Shown: piece after piece, positions 11,175 to 22,811 of the stretch | How the letters are laid out: the number at the start of each line of letters is the position of its first letter | Numbering within the stretch: position 1 is the stretch's first letter | DNA from: Phytophthora colocasiae | Taxonomy: Eukaryota; Oomycota; Peronosporomycetes; Peronosporales; Peronosporaceae | Assembly (NCBI GenBank): GCA_018806915.1 | Contig: JAGKQI010000061.1 | Coordinates: 682,001 to 746,000, forward strand | Direction of reading: 5' to 3' | Length of the DNA stretch: 64,000 nucleotides | Notes under the pieces: generated by a model | What the model saw: only the letters and a program-made list of their open reading frames with translations | Told to the model about the DNA's origin: nothing | Database searches by the model: none | Made by a program: the position numbers and the translations under genes

Positions 11175-12778
11175 TTATGCCTGCAGCTTGTCAGCGCGCC
11201 GGAAGAGGTTGTCTACGATGTGTCCGACGTTCTCGACGACACCGAGGCCAGAGGTATATGTTTTCTGAAGTGACCGCACAAATTAGTGTACAGCTTATCA
11301 ATGAACTTAGCAATAGACAGCAACGCACATCCTCGGTAGGGCTATCGTATACGATCAGTTGGCCCTTGCCCTGGTCCAAAATGCCGTGGAACTTGTGATC
11401 CAGGATCATTTGCGACAACCTGCACAAGGCACGACATGTTAATTCACTTCATCAAGGAGCCACCTTATGACCAGTTCTTACTTCAACTCGATCTGCGCCA
11501 GCGGCAGCTTGATCAGCTTGGCGACGTGTGCAATCTCGACACATGAAAATGGCTGAATAATCTTGATCAGATTGCTTTCAAGGAGCTGCTCGTACAGCTT
11601 GCCCAGGTGGTTCTTGATCAGTGCATCCTCCACAAGCTCTGAAGAAAAACCAAAACACAAGAGAGGTTAGCCCTATCAAAATTACCACAAAATCATTTTC
11701 ACAACCACCGTACGCGCAGCGTATTTCGTCGTTGCTGCTTCAAATTGCTCGAGTGAGCGCTGTTCGTGGGCCTTGGCCACCGCCTGCATAGCCTCCAAAT
11801 CGATGCCGATGAACTTCATGGCCTGTTTGCTGTTGATGATAAGGTTCACCTCGCTAGCTCCACCACTAGCGACCTTAGCCAGCAGCATGTACTTGAGACA
11901 TTTGAGTCCCTCGACTTCATCCAGCGTAGCAAGAGCTTCAAAAGCCTCGAAAAAGTACGAGTAGGCCGTCTTGTAGTCACGTTCCTCCGCGTGAAGAATG
12001 CCCGACATCTGGTCGATCTGCGCCTGCGTGCGTGGCACCACGTAAATGGTGTTGGAGATGCTGCGTGCAGCCGTGAGTGCCGCCTTGGCCTTCGGGACGT
12101 TACGAAGAGCGTGGTGCAGCTTGCTTTCCACTAGATGGATCTCCACCAGCAGCTGCTTGTCGTCCAGCTTCTTGATCTCATGAAGCAGCTCCGTGATGAG
12201 GTCCAGAGCAGGCTGGAACTTCTCCTGCTGGAAGTAAATGGCAGCTAGACGAGCCTCCACGCGTTGACGCAGGAATGTGTGCTTCTCCTGCTTGCACCAC
12301 TCGATCGAGTCGACGCACAGATCAGCCTGCAGCTGCAGAGCCTTCTGGGCGTCCAGCACCTGCACCTTGGCCACCATATCAATGACAGTACGCACGATCT
12401 TGCCGGTCTTGGCTCGGGCCAGCGTGGCGAAGAAGGGTCTCAGAGCCTGCAACAACGTGGCCAGCTCCTTCTCACGGCCGAATTGGATGTACAGCTGGGC
12501 CAACTTGTAGATGGACTGCTCCTTCACACGCTGTACTTGTTCCAACGCTGCATCTTCCTCAGCTAATAGTAGTAAAATGAAATACGTTAAGAATTAACCC
12601 TTACACCAGAATGGACAAGATCTGCTGTACCGTAGGAGATAATGCGCTGGAAGGCCTGGATGGCCGCGTCAGGTGAGGCACCAGCTGGAAGCTCATTGGC
12701 TGCGTCCTCTGCGTCCTCGAACTGCGTCTGTAGCGGATGAACCTGCTCCGGCTCCGTCATCTCCACGTCCTGCGTCAT
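11175..12778 (-). CDS. RPN6: 26S proteasome regulatory lid subunit RPN6 (PSMD11)
   Basis: Non-ATPase lid subunit that clamps the 19S lid to the 20S core; cytosol and nucleus. Five exons by eye: 12778-12607, 12562-11714, 11638-11482, 11419-11329 and 11264-11175. The lengths keep the frame throughout and give about 452 residues. The N-terminus is acidic ([13 protein letters not shown]). TPR-like helices follow, for example [19 protein letters not shown]. The C-terminal PCI winged-helix part contains [35 protein letters not shown] and [16 protein letters not shown]; the last exon ends [11 protein letters not shown]. Long open frames alone miss the last two exons. It is divergent from the LETM1-domain gene across a 215-bp intergenic region with palindromes. 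Confidence 0.92.
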
Positions 12779-12892
12779 GGCTGCTTGTTACTGTACTCGA
12801 ATGCGGAATGACCCCCCTTGAGGATCTTTTGTGGCAGTAATTGTAGATGTTGTACCTTTAGTTGACATTTAGTGACACTAGTGTTGTGCCAC

Positions 12893-12919
12893 ACAAAAGA
12901 TCATTAAATGATCTTTTGT
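12893..12919. repeat. Perfect 27-bp palindrome (13+1+13)
   Basis: ACAAAAGATCATT, a single A, then its exact reverse complement AATGATCTTTTGT. It directly abuts the 65-bp palindrome that starts at 12920. Confidence 0.9.
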
Positions 12920-12984
12920 ACAGGTTGAGCTTGATCCTGAAGTTGAGCAAAATTTGCTCAACTTCAGGATCAAGCTCAACCTGT
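12920..12984. repeat. Perfect 65-bp palindrome (32+1+32)
   Basis: The left arm begins ACAGGTTGAGCTTGATCC and ends GTTGAGCAAA. One central A follows, then the exact reverse complement ending GGATCAAGCTCAACCTGT. No mismatch was seen. It ends nine bases before the favoured ATG (12994) of the LETM1-domain gene, so in the mRNA it would form a long hairpin in the 5' UTR, if transcription starts upstream of it. A cloning or assembly fold-back artefact is an alternative. Confidence 0.9.
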
Positions 12985-12993
12985 GGAACAAGA

Positions 12994-13983
12994 ATGTTGG
13001 TCTCCGCTCTACGTGTGCGTCGGCAGGCGTTCTACCCTGTTCTACTGTCTCCATCACTATCCAGGTGTTTCAGTTCGGCGCCGAAGGAGCTTTCGCCCTA
13101 CCAGAAGCTTCAGAAATGGCTGCAGCCTTTTGTTGTTGGCTCAAAGGGACTCTACCAGGAGAACAAACAGGCGTGGGCTCTACGTCGTCGTATTAAAGAA
13201 TCGGATGGCAAGGCTCAACTCACACGTAGAGAAATGTTGCTTCTACGTCAGGCCCATCGTGATCTACTCAAGTCTTTGCCCATTCTGGCCTTCTTCTGTG
13301 TACCTCTGCTAGGCTACGTGGCTCCATTGCTAGGCTACCAGTTCCCCAAGCAATTGCTGCCCTGGCAGTTCTGGCGACCAGATCAGAAGACCCAGTTCTT
13401 CCAGGAAGACGTGGAGGCTCGAGCCAAGACGTACCCGCAATTAGTGGAGCTTTTACTTCAGATCGGCCACAAGGACAACACGCTGAAGGAGATGCTGACT
13501 CTCGCTGACAAGGCTGGACAAGGTGGACTACGCCCCACACAGGTGGCGGAGCTTATGCCCTTCTTTGAAGGCCCAGCAGCCCTGCACGCCCTCTCAAGCA
13601 AGCACATTCATGTACTGGCTGAAGGATCGGCCTTGTTCCCGAGCTTCGCAGTGCTCAACAAGCTGCTGATGCAGTCGCAGCTCGAGAAGAGACTCAGTAG
13701 AAGGATGGAAGAGCTCGCTGTTGATGACCAGCAACTGCTGAAAGAAGGTGTGGACGATTTATCACTGAGTGAACTGGAGTTCGCATGCCAGGAACGCGGG
13801 CTGGTGACGCAGTATGGAGAGATTGAGGCGCTACGGAACGCACTGAAGGAGTGGCTGAGTATGTACGATACAGACCACTTCAACCCGGCTATTAATCCCC
13901 AGAAATTCCCAGCGTCTCTGCTGCTGCATGCTCCAGCGCTGTCTCGCTTTGCTGGACCAGAAAATGAGGACACAACTGTCTAG
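12994..13983 (+). CDS. Mitochondrial LETM1-domain protein (LETM1/LETMD1-like)
   Basis: About 329 residues, single exon. The chosen start (MLVSALRVRRQAFYPVLL) gives an Arg-rich, acid-free presequence ending near RCFSSAPKEL, as expected for mitochondrial import. The open frame continues upstream to 12862 but passes through the palindromes. A hydrophobic helix lies at about residues 90-115 (SLPILAFFCVPLLGYVAPLLGY), followed by the LETM1 ribosome-binding-like domain, with FPKQLLPWQFW, LSLSELEFACQERGL and ALRNALKEWL. LETM1 proteins act in inner-membrane K+/H+ homeostasis and mitoribosome contact. The short length without a long coiled-coil or EF-hand tail is more like LETMD1 or a short paralogue. 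The gene is convergent with the PDR-1 3' end 110 bp away. Confidence 0.8.
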   Translation: MLVSALRVRRQAFYPVLLSPSLSRCFSSAPKELSPYQKLQKWLQPFVVGSKGLYQENKQAWALRRRIKESDGKAQLTRREMLLLRQAHRDLLKSLPILAFFCVPLLGYVAPLLGYQFPKQLLPWQFWRPDQKTQFFQEDVEARAKTYPQLVELLLQIGHKDNTLKEMLTLADKAGQGGLRPTQVAELMPFFEGPAALHALSSKHIHVLAEGSALFPSFAVLNKLLMQSQLEKRLSRRMEELAVDDQQLLKEGVDDLSLSELEFACQERGLVTQYGEIEALRNALKEWLSMYDTDHFNPAINPQKFPASLLLHAPALSRFAGPENEDTTV

Positions 13984-14093
13984 AAGTGGAAACGTAGAGG
14001 TTTCCTTGGAAGTAAACGATGGCCGACACGTCGAATCAATGCCATGTGACGGGTAGTTCAACAAGTTTCGTGTTTGCAAATGAGTTTCCTGTT

Positions 14094-16031
14094 CTACCGC
14101 TTTTGGTGGTTGAGATATCGGAGAGACAGCAGAGAAATGACGCGGATCACTGCAATGTACAGGAAAACGTAGCCAAAGTTGCTCCAGATATCGTCGTACC
14201 TGATCTCAAACACGTCTGCGATGTACTTCTTCACTGTTGTGTGCCCGATAGACAACGGTGCGTTTTCCAGCGGCTGACAGCCGATTTCCGAACCAACATT
14301 CGTGTACGACTGTGTGGCTTCATCGTACGTTGGGTCCTCCGAGCAGTGCCCAAAAAGGAGCGCTACTAGGATCGAGTTGGAGTATCGATTGGGTGTCAAG
14401 TAGTTGACCCACATGTACCCGGACGGAATGGAGGCGGTCGGCGGGTTGAAGCCTGCGAATAGCAAGAAGATGGCGTTGATGAAGACGCCAACAATGGCAG
14501 CCACCTCGACGGTTGGTAGTGCGTAGATGAACATTTGCCCCAGATAAGTCTCCATCAGCACGAAGAGCGAGACGTTAATCCAGTACAGCACTGCAGTTCC
14601 GAAGGACCCAACTCCCATTAACGGGAAGAAGATAACCGTGAAGATTAAACCGCTACCAAACACGAACGGGATTTCCGCCACGGTCGCTCCTACGAAGTAC
14701 CAGAAAGCGCTGTACGTCTGCGAATCTCGCTCGCGGTAGTACGACACGCGCTCCCGAGCAGTGAACGGCAAGCATCCAACGTACGAGATGTAACTCTGGT
14801 ACAAAGCGGTCATGAAGATAACGCCAACGGCCGAGTTGATTCCTTGATAAGTCGTGTACTCGCCGTTGATCAGCACCAGACCGAAAACTATGGCCAGTCC
14901 GAAAGCAATCACGAATCGAGTCAAGTTGTACGAAGGCGTGCGCCAGTAGATCGTCAAGAATCGGCCGACCAGCATGCGGAGCTGCATCAACTGTGTAGCA
15001 GCGCGTTTGCTCGAATATACCAACTCTGGCAGCCGGTCTGGGTCAGGTTTCGTTAAGCCGGGTTGCTCCAGGCCAGTAAGCAACGCCTGATGCTCCGTGC
15101 TCTCACGGAAATGTCTGACAAAATCGAAGTTTGTGGCGGCGTTTGTCAGCAGCTTCTCGCCTGCACCCGCCACTCCAGCACCGATACACTCCAACATCCA
15201 CGTCGCCGGGTTTTGTCCCTCCGGTAGACGAGCAATCTCCGGGATGGCTTCAAAGTAATCGATCAGGTGGCCACACTCGCGGCCATCCGGCTGAGCGTTG
15301 TCCAGTTCACCGAAGAAGACCATCTCACCACCACGTTTCAATAGCAGGAGACTGTCGAAGAGGAAGAAAACGTCGGATGAAGGCTGGTGGATCGTGCACA
15401 CAACTGTCCGTCCGCTATCAGCCACCTTGCGAACACCGTCCATGATAACCTTGGCAGAATGGGCGTCCAAGCCACTGGTGGGTTCGTCCAGGAACAGCAC
15501 GCTAGGTTGTGCAGCAAGTTCCACACCGATGGTCAGACGCTTCATTTGCTCTTGAGAGCGACCGCGGATGATCTGGTCTGCGATGGCGCGCATATCCAGC
15601 AAGTCGAGGCATTCTTCAACTGATGCGAGCTTGGCTCGTTCCGATACGCTGCTGTCCTGGCGGAGAAAAGCACTGAAAGTGAGAGCTTCTCGGATTGTGG
15701 CTCCTTCTGAGTGGACGTCTTGCTGTTCGCAGTAGCCCGTACATCGTCGGACTGCTAGCTCTGTAGCAGGGTATCCGTTGAGCAGAATCTCTCCCTTGAT
15801 GGTGCCACCCGTCTTTCGACCGGCGATCACGTCCATGAGTGTGGTTTTACCTGCACCCGAGGACCCCATCAGCGCCGTCATGGTACCTGGTAAAGCGTAT
15901 CCACTGATCCCCTTGAGCAAGTCGATGGATTCGTGCTTGTGGTGAGTCAAAGGCACGGAGTACCAGAGGTCCTTGAACGCTAGCGCCACCGGTACGAATC
16001 TTGCCTGTTCTTCGCGGAGATCGACCACAAC
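14094..16031 (-). pseudogene. PDR-1, C-terminal half of a split ABCG/PDR transporter
   Basis: C-terminal half (about 640 codons) of a pleiotropic-drug-resistance ABC transporter. NBD2 shows Walker A GSSGAGKTTLMD, the signature-region block RLTIGVELAAQPS, Walker B VLFLDEPTSGLD and the switch VCTIHQPS. Six transmembrane segments follow, and the frame ends LRYLNHQKR. Homology to the intact paralogue at 37317-41576 begins exactly at GTTGTGGTC (VVVDL); upstream sequence belongs to an inserted transposon. The first residues of the open frame (to 16148) are therefore element-derived. The matching N-terminal half lies 10.2 kb away at 26261-28510. As it stands, this half alone would be a half-size ABCG-like protein if transcribed; function is doubtful. 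Confidence 0.88.
16023..16031. repeat. 9-bp target-site duplication, left copy
   Basis: GACCACAAC on the plus strand, repeated exactly at 26261-26269. The two copies flank the TIR element and together represent one copy in the undisturbed PDR coding sequence. Confidence 0.8.
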
Positions 16032-16385
16032 GGGTGGGGATTCTTTTCGCGTGCTCAACGGCTGGTTCCCACGTGCACCCCGCGTCGACACGTTTCGGCT
16101 GGTCGTCGAGTGCATGTTGGACAGCACACGACCATGCAACACACACACACATTTTTCTTATTTCACTAACGGGGAAGGCCCCCCCGCTACCAACCCGTTT
16201 GTTGGCATGCGTGGGATCATGAGACGTCGCTCCCGTTACCTCTACATGTAGTTATGCTGCTCGTACTAGACTAAAGAGACAATGACAATTGCAAGGTAGT
16301 CAAAGTAATGTACTGTTAGTAGCCACGCTTCGTATTTTGCTGCTTGGATAGCTCGGACAGCAACGAACGTAGTGTGATATACTAG

Positions 16386-17198
16386 TGTAATGGGTTTAGT
16401 CTCACTGCCCACCAGTGGGTCGAATAGCTGGTGCTGCGCCGGGTGGAATATCCAAGGATCGGGTGCTAAAGAGCACACTTCAACTTCACACGCTCCTGTT
16501 GGCTCGGTTCACCGCGCCGGTTTGTTCGATGCTGCAGCACGAACGCACCTATTTATATTAAAAGCCTAATAGACTTCTACTTTCGTCTTTCGTTCCTTCG
16601 TTCCTTCGTTCCTCCGTTCCTTCGTAGACGTCAGTCCTCGTTGGTCCTCCTGCACTCACGACAGTACTAACTGCTCGTCCTCCAAGTCCCGCGACTTACG
16701 CTACCCGGCCGTACCAGGTGAGTCGTCTTCTCCGACCCTCGACTGGCTGCCACGTTCGTCACCGCTTGGAAACCCGATAGTCCTCCTCTCGCTTGTACAC
16801 CAAGTTCCTCCTTAAACCGCCGCCCTTCGTTCCTCTCGTACAACCACTCGGTTGCTTTGACGCCACTTCGTGTCTACGAAGTGCGCCTTACTCGTCGTTT
16901 CTCGGGGTGCTATCCAGCCGTCCGATTTGCAAGTGAGCTTCGGGCTCATCGTGCCTTCCGTCTGTCTCCTCATAGTGCACGTCCAGCATAGATCTCACTT
17001 CGCGTGACTCGTGCCGTCAACCAATACGGTCTCTCCTATTGGCACTTCCATCGCAGTCAGTGTCACTTCTATAGGCGGCTTCAAGCACGATCGTGGGTCT
17101 AACCCAGATCCAGGTTGAAGTTCTCGCCGATCCACTTCCAACAGTCGCTGAGCTGCCCGTTCACAACTTTGGCCCACTTCGGGGTCCAACCTGTTACA
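16386..17198 (-). repeat. 3' LTR of the Gypsy element
   Basis: 813 bp, starting TGTAATGGG and ending CCTGTTACA on the plus strand. It contains a run of GTTCCTTC-like units near 16590-16625 and an AT-rich TATTTATATT box near 16551. It matches 25277-26089 along its whole length by eye. Confidence 0.93.
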
Positions 17199-20100
17199 CG
17201 CCTCCATCCATCCTAAGGTCTTCCACGACCTTATCGCTGTCAAAGAGTTGGTCGTATTCTGCGATGGACATCCACCGTCCTCCTCGCTCAGGGTTTCCTT
17301 TGTCGCCCTCGGCAGCTGTACTTTCTCTGCAGTACTCGCTGGCTGGTCGTAACAGGTATTCAAGTACATATTGGCCGGCCTTATTTCTTCGTCGCCGCCT
17401 TCTGAGTTCCACCAAGAGTCCGTTCTCGGTATCGCCCGTTCCTTCGTTTCCCACTGCTGTTGCAGGTCTCTTCTTGCCGCGTCCAGCAACGGCTGAATTA
17501 ACAGGAGCCGCCGTTGTTCTCGTAGTCGTTCCTGTCGCCTCGTCATCTTCGTCTTCGGACCGTGCATCTTCGTACTCAATCTGCTCAGCTAAATCTCGGG
17601 TTGCTGCGTCCAACAGGACCGTTGGTTGCCGGTACGTTACCAGGAACGACGTGTGAACTATAAATTGCTCGTGCTCATTCCCATCGTCCTCCCGCTCCAC
17701 CAGAAAGTTATCGTACCCTGCAGACTCCACTATTCGCATCGGACCGATCCACTGATGAACTAACTTCGAGGCTGCGGGTCCACGCGGAGGTCGAAACATC
17801 CATACTCGATCTCCAGGCTCGAAATTCGTCCTCTTCCTGGCCTTCCTATCGTAATACCGTGCTTGCCGACGTTGTTCTCGTTCTCTAGCCTGCTCGGCAC
17901 ACTTATGCGCCTCCTTTAGACTACTCAACAGCTTCGCATGGTGTTTCACCAAGTCGCCAGCCTCTGTCACTCGCGTTGCGCGTCATAATTCGTTGGGTGC
18001 TCTTAATCGCCGCCCCATCATCAACTCGTTCGGGGATAACATCACCGTCGAATGTCGTCCAGAATTGTAAGAATACACCGCGTAATCCACCCAGGTGTCC
18101 CAGTCTCGTTGTTTCTCGTCACTCATGAACGTTGCTATACAATCTTTCCAAGTACGATGAAATCGCTCTACCAGGCCGATCATTTGGGGTCGATAGGGGA
18201 CTGGGTTGATCTGCTGCGCTTGTAACAAGACCACCAATTCCTCAATCACTTTGCCAACAAGTTCTGGTGCTCCGTCCGTCAGGATTTCTCGAAAGGGTCC
18301 AAATCGTAACACCACTTGCCTCATTAGAAACTCTGCGATGTTCTCAGCGGTATGATCCTTTACTGCTATGGCAACTGCATAATCTCGTCACGTATTCTAC
18401 AGCCGCCACCACGTATCTCTTGCCTCCATCAGTGGCTGGTAACGGACCCGCTACGTCGAGAGCCCACCGGTCACCGACATCTCCTCCTCGTAAGCTGCGT
18501 AGTGGTGGTATCACTTCTCGAGGGCGTGCCTTACGACTGCCGCACTCCTGACACCCTAACACCCACCGTCGTACTTCATTCTGCAGTCCTGGCCACCAAT
18601 ATTGTTGAGCTATCCGTGCGTACGTATGCGTTGCTCTTAAATGTCCAGCCCAGACGCTGTCGTGACATTCCTTGAACACTGTAGCCCAAAGTGCGGGTGG
18701 AAGAACTACTCGTCGTCCGTTAGGTCGTTCCACGACTACCAGTCCGAACACCCTGTTAATCGCCTTGCCCTGGTGTCTTCCAGCTTGCAACATCTTTTGT
18801 ACCATCCGGCTCTTGTTCTGCTCCTCGATAATTTCTTCGTCAGTCAATTGTAGCGTTGGTTCCCGCATTCTCCGCTGTCGTACACGTTCCACTTCACTGG
18901 GGTTCGTCACAGCAGGTTGGGGTTCAACTCGTTGCTCATCTTCTGCTCTCTCGTTAATCTCGAGTAACCTCGCGTCAGTCGTTGTTGTGTCCACGCGTGA
19001 CACGTTACCAGTGTCCGCAGAGTTGTCGTCATCCTGCATTGACGTCGTTCTCACCGGGGTTACTGCAGTTAAGCTCGTTTGTCGTTCCACTGCATCTCCC
19101 GCTTCATTACCGCTCTTTCCGTCCGCCCAGGTGACCGTTTTACGCTGTTCCGCCTTCTTCGTGCGGCTGGTTGTCGTGCGTTTCTGCGTTTTAGTCCGTT
19201 CTGAAGTCATTGTATTCTTCGTTGGCTCAGGTGTCGTTCGCTGCTCGTCTGTCGACGTTGCTTCACCCGATGCTTGCTCCTCTAGTCTGCGTTTCGCGGC
19301 TCTCGTTAGTGGACGTTCTGTTACCACTGGGGTCGCGTGTTCCGACAACCTCGTCATCTTCCGTTTCTTGGCGCGTTTTGTTTTCTTGGTACTCGAGCCT
19401 CCCTACTTGCACGTTCTCGTTTCTTTGGGTCACCGCTTCTACCAGCTCGTCGACAACAGCTAGTACTTCTTCGTTGGCCCCTTCGTTCGCTGTGCCACGC
19501 TCATTCCTTCCTTGGTCACCTCTGTTGGTAGGGCCACCATTCATCGTCACTTCACTCGTCTCGGTTGCTACCGGGCTGTTCTTCAAGACGTTTGCCGGTG
19601 TTTCATTTCTTTGCTTCGTTCTCCGCCGCCGCCCAATAGCTGCTCGTAACTTTGCCGCTACCGGTGCTCTAGACAAGGCGTCAGCCACCACGTTCGTATT
19701 CCCAGGTCTATACTGCACGTCAAAATCAAACTCCTGGAGAGTGAGGGCCCACCGATGTAGTTTTCCAGTCAGATTTGGACTCGTCATGAGCCACTTCAAG
19801 GCGGCATGATCCGTTATGATCTCGAATCGCCGTCCGTACAAATATGGTCTAAACAATTTGATTGCCCACACTACCGTGAAGCACTCCAGCTCGGTAATCC
19901 CGTACTTGCTCTCCGTGTCGCTGTTCACTTTACTCGCGAAGGCTACAGGTTGCCATCCGTCACCTTTGTCCTGCATCAGACACGCTCCCAGTCCAACTTT
20001 ACTTGCGTCGGTCACCACACGAAAAGGAAGCCTAAAGTCTGGATAGATCAACAATGGCTTTGCCGTCAAGATGCCCTTCACCTTCTCGAAAGCTTCTTTT

Positions 20101-22743
20101 TGCGCACTGCCCCATTCCCAGGCTACACCTTTCCTCAGCAACTTCGTTACAGGTGCCATGAGCGAACCAAAACCATTAACAAATCGTCGGTAGTAACCTG
20201 CCAGGTGAACAAACCTCTTGGCCTCTACAGCATCGTTCGGGGTCGGGAACTCACGTACTGCACTAACCAGTCGATCCAAAGGTCGTACACCGTCACTACT
20301 AAGTTCATGTCCTAGATACTCCATTGTCTTCGTCGCAAACTTGCATTTCTTGAGTTTGAGGGTCAATCCTGCACGTTGCAAACGTTCGAGTACCGCCGCC
20401 AGCTCAACAATGTGTCGTTCAATCCCGCCACGCGTAAATATCACTATGTCGTCGAGGTAAACCAGGCATGTGGTCCAAGTGAGTCCCCTCAACACTCCGT
20501 TCATCAACCTCTGAAATGTAGAAGGAGCGTTAGTGAGACCAAAGGGCATTCGCACAAATCTATATAAGCCCTTTTTCGTCGTGAACGCCGTTTTGTCGCG
20601 ATCTTCCGGCGCTACAAGGATCTGCCAATAACCAGCACGCAAATCCAACGTCGTAAACAACAAAGCACCTCCCAAGGCTTCCAACGTTTCATCTATTCGA
20701 GGTAGAGGATAAACGTCCTTCTTCGTAACCTTGTTGAGCGCCCTATAATCCACACAAAAGCGCACCTCGCCATCTTTCTTGCGCACCAGAACAACAGGGA
20801 ATCCCCATCCACCGTTGCCTTCTTCGATGACACCCGACTTCAACATCTTCTCGACGTTACTCTCAATTATACTGTCGTCCGTCTGAGCTTGACGCCGTCG
20901 TTTCAGCATTATCGGCGAGGCTTCACCGGTATCGATATGGTGAGTCACGTTCAACGTCGTCGCTGGAGGACATTCGCCAATACTCGCCGTCAGCGAACGA
21001 TACACTCTCAAAAGTTTCATCACGAGTTCACGGGTCTCCGGGTCGTTACTTCCAATGTCCACTTCCGACTCATCCGGTAGAGGTGTCTTGCTGTCGCCCA
21101 ACTTATCCACCCAATCCTTTACTCGTTCGGTATCCAGTTCACCGCTCATTGTCAAGATTTCCATGTCGTCGTCCAAGGGTATCCATGTTCCGAGCTCCTT
21201 CTTGTTCGGGATCTTCGCAGACTTAACATTGGTGTTGATAGCAGGCACCCATGCTCGTCCGTTCCGTGCCGTCGTCACTGTCGCCGCCAATAACACGGAT
21301 CCGGTCTTCCTGGTGGGTATGAACAGACCCCGCTCTCCATCATTTGCCGTCACTGAAACTTGCACTGGTGTCACGGTATTGCCACTCAGCTCTGTCGTCA
21401 ACACCATCCGTACCGCGGCAACTTTGGCGCCACCATCAACATCGTATGTCCTAAAAGGAATTACCACTGTTCGCCCAGTGTCCGCATAGCGAATCTCTTG
21501 CTTCTCAAAGTCCATTGTGGCACCCTTCGTTCGCATGAAGTCGACTCCCAGTAAAATTCATCATCACATCCAGCTACCACGCACGCATCGATCGTCAACT
21601 TTTCTCCGAACACCGTCGTGAGAGTAAAACGCCATACTCCTACCACGTCGAGTAGGAAGCCTCCGATGCCTTCTACAAAGTCTACCGGAGCTTTCACCGC
21701 CACTCTGTCGCCATGAGCCATCCAGTCCGTCCCAGCTATCGTATAACGCGCGCCGCTATCCAGTTTCACGTCTCTTTTCACCGTCAACATCCATGAAAGC
21801 AGTCGGCAAGCCGTCATCTGCTCCAACATATTCCACGGTAACTTCGTCATTCTCTGCTGTCGAGGTGGTTGCCGGTCGCTGCTTCTTCACCAAACTCACG
21901 TCCTATTCCAGACGTCCGCGGTATTCGTACGCCGTCCGTCTCGTTCAAGCGTCGTTGTTGCTTGCGTCTCTGTAGTGCGTCCCAGGCATCGTCGGCTTCA
22001 CCACGCCGTTTCAACCGTAAAGCAGCAGCCTTGACTTCTCGTTCAGCAGCAGTCACTCGTACGTTTTGTCGTTTCCGAGCCAAGCACGCCTTGGCTTTCA
22101 GCCGTTTTGCCACTTTCTTTGCTCTACGCCTGGCACATCGTTGGTTCGTGATTTCGTCATTGTTGCCGTCCTCGTTCTTCGGTGCCGTGTCTTTGCTTCC
22201 GGTGTGAATCTCTGGTCCCTCACCGTGTACTGCGGTTGTCGTAACTTCCTTCGGTGCACTGGTGCTCTTCACTTCAAACAGCGTATTCGGAACCCCTTTG
22301 TCATGCGTTGTCGACGTCACTGTCCGAACTACGTCATCTGACACGAGTCCTCCACCTTCTTCTACTACTTCGACGTTAAGAACGTCGTCACCTCGCGCTT
22401 CCTCGTTTGGAGCTTCTCCCTCGCCCCCTCCAGCTTCGTACTTACATCCACCGTAGCGACGCTGGATAACTCGTAATTCTCGCTCTTCATCTTCTCTTCG
22501 CGCTCGTGCAAAACGCACTGAAGCCACCGTTGGTCGAACAGTTGCTACACACCTTGCCGCACGCTCAATGTCTTCCTCCGCCGCGTCTTTCAGCAGCACT
22601 TGCACCACTTGGCGCAGTCCATCGCCTGCCTCGTCGCCTGCGTTCTCGCCATCGTGATTCTCCTCGTCACTCACACCATTGTCGTCTCTCTTCGTCTTCT
22701 CAACTCGGCTTAATCCGGCTGTAGCACTCACGGTTATCGGCAC
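17194..22743 (-). pseudogene. Gypsy pol: protease, RT, RNase H, integrase, in several frames
   Basis: In order on the minus strand: protease with [11 protein letters not shown] (within 21850-21461); reverse transcriptase with FTTLDLRAGYWQI, PFGLTNAPSTFQ and YLDDIVIF; RNase H with TDASKVGLGACL and ITDHAALKWL (21536-19263); integrase zinc finger with HLRATHTYARIA and CQEC; core with DRWALDVAGPLP, LTDGAPE and PYRPQMIGLVERFHR (19357-17983); then a C-terminal domain with FEPGDRVWMFRPP (17970-17194). Breaks: frame changes near 21850, 21555 and 19390; an apparent one-base insertion near 18388, after EYVTR; and an in-frame TGA near 17980 between APNEL and RATRVTEAG. As written no single polyprotein can be made, unless some are sequencing errors or programmed shifts. 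Confidence 0.85.
17199..17214 (-). other. Polypurine tract
   Basis: On the minus strand the bases just before the 3' LTR read AGGATGGATGGAGGCG, almost all purine, directly abutting the LTR start. This is the expected position for plus-strand priming. Confidence 0.55.
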
Positions 22744-22811
22744 CTCAGGGCCCCCAGCCGCTTCGACTACTCGTCGGGGATACTGGACACTTCGTGGACA
22801 CCATACTCCCC

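Larger units (their letters stand above)
12779..12993. promoter_or_regulatory. Shared divergent promoter region of RPN6 and the LETM1-domain gene
   Basis: 215 bp separate the two start codons. It contains a near-inverted pair, GATCTTTTGTGGCA near 12824 and TGCCACACAAAAGATC near 12888, the small palindrome ACACTAGTGT near 12876, and two large perfect palindromes listed separately. No TATA box is obvious. Because the two ATGs share this interval, any regulatory site here could act on both genes; that is inference. Confidence 0.5.

Noticed and set aside
12862..12993. Extended N-terminus for the LETM1-domain protein starting at 12862
   Set aside because: It would translate the palindromes and bury the mitochondrial presequence; the ATG at 12994 fits better.
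16590..16625. GTTCCTTC repeats as a CRISPR-like array
   Set aside because: No spacers; it is a simple repeat within a retrotransposon LTR, copied in the other LTR.
17093..17656. Plus-strand frame across LTR and pol end
   Set aside because: Opposite-strand shadow of integrase C-terminus and LTR; no motif.
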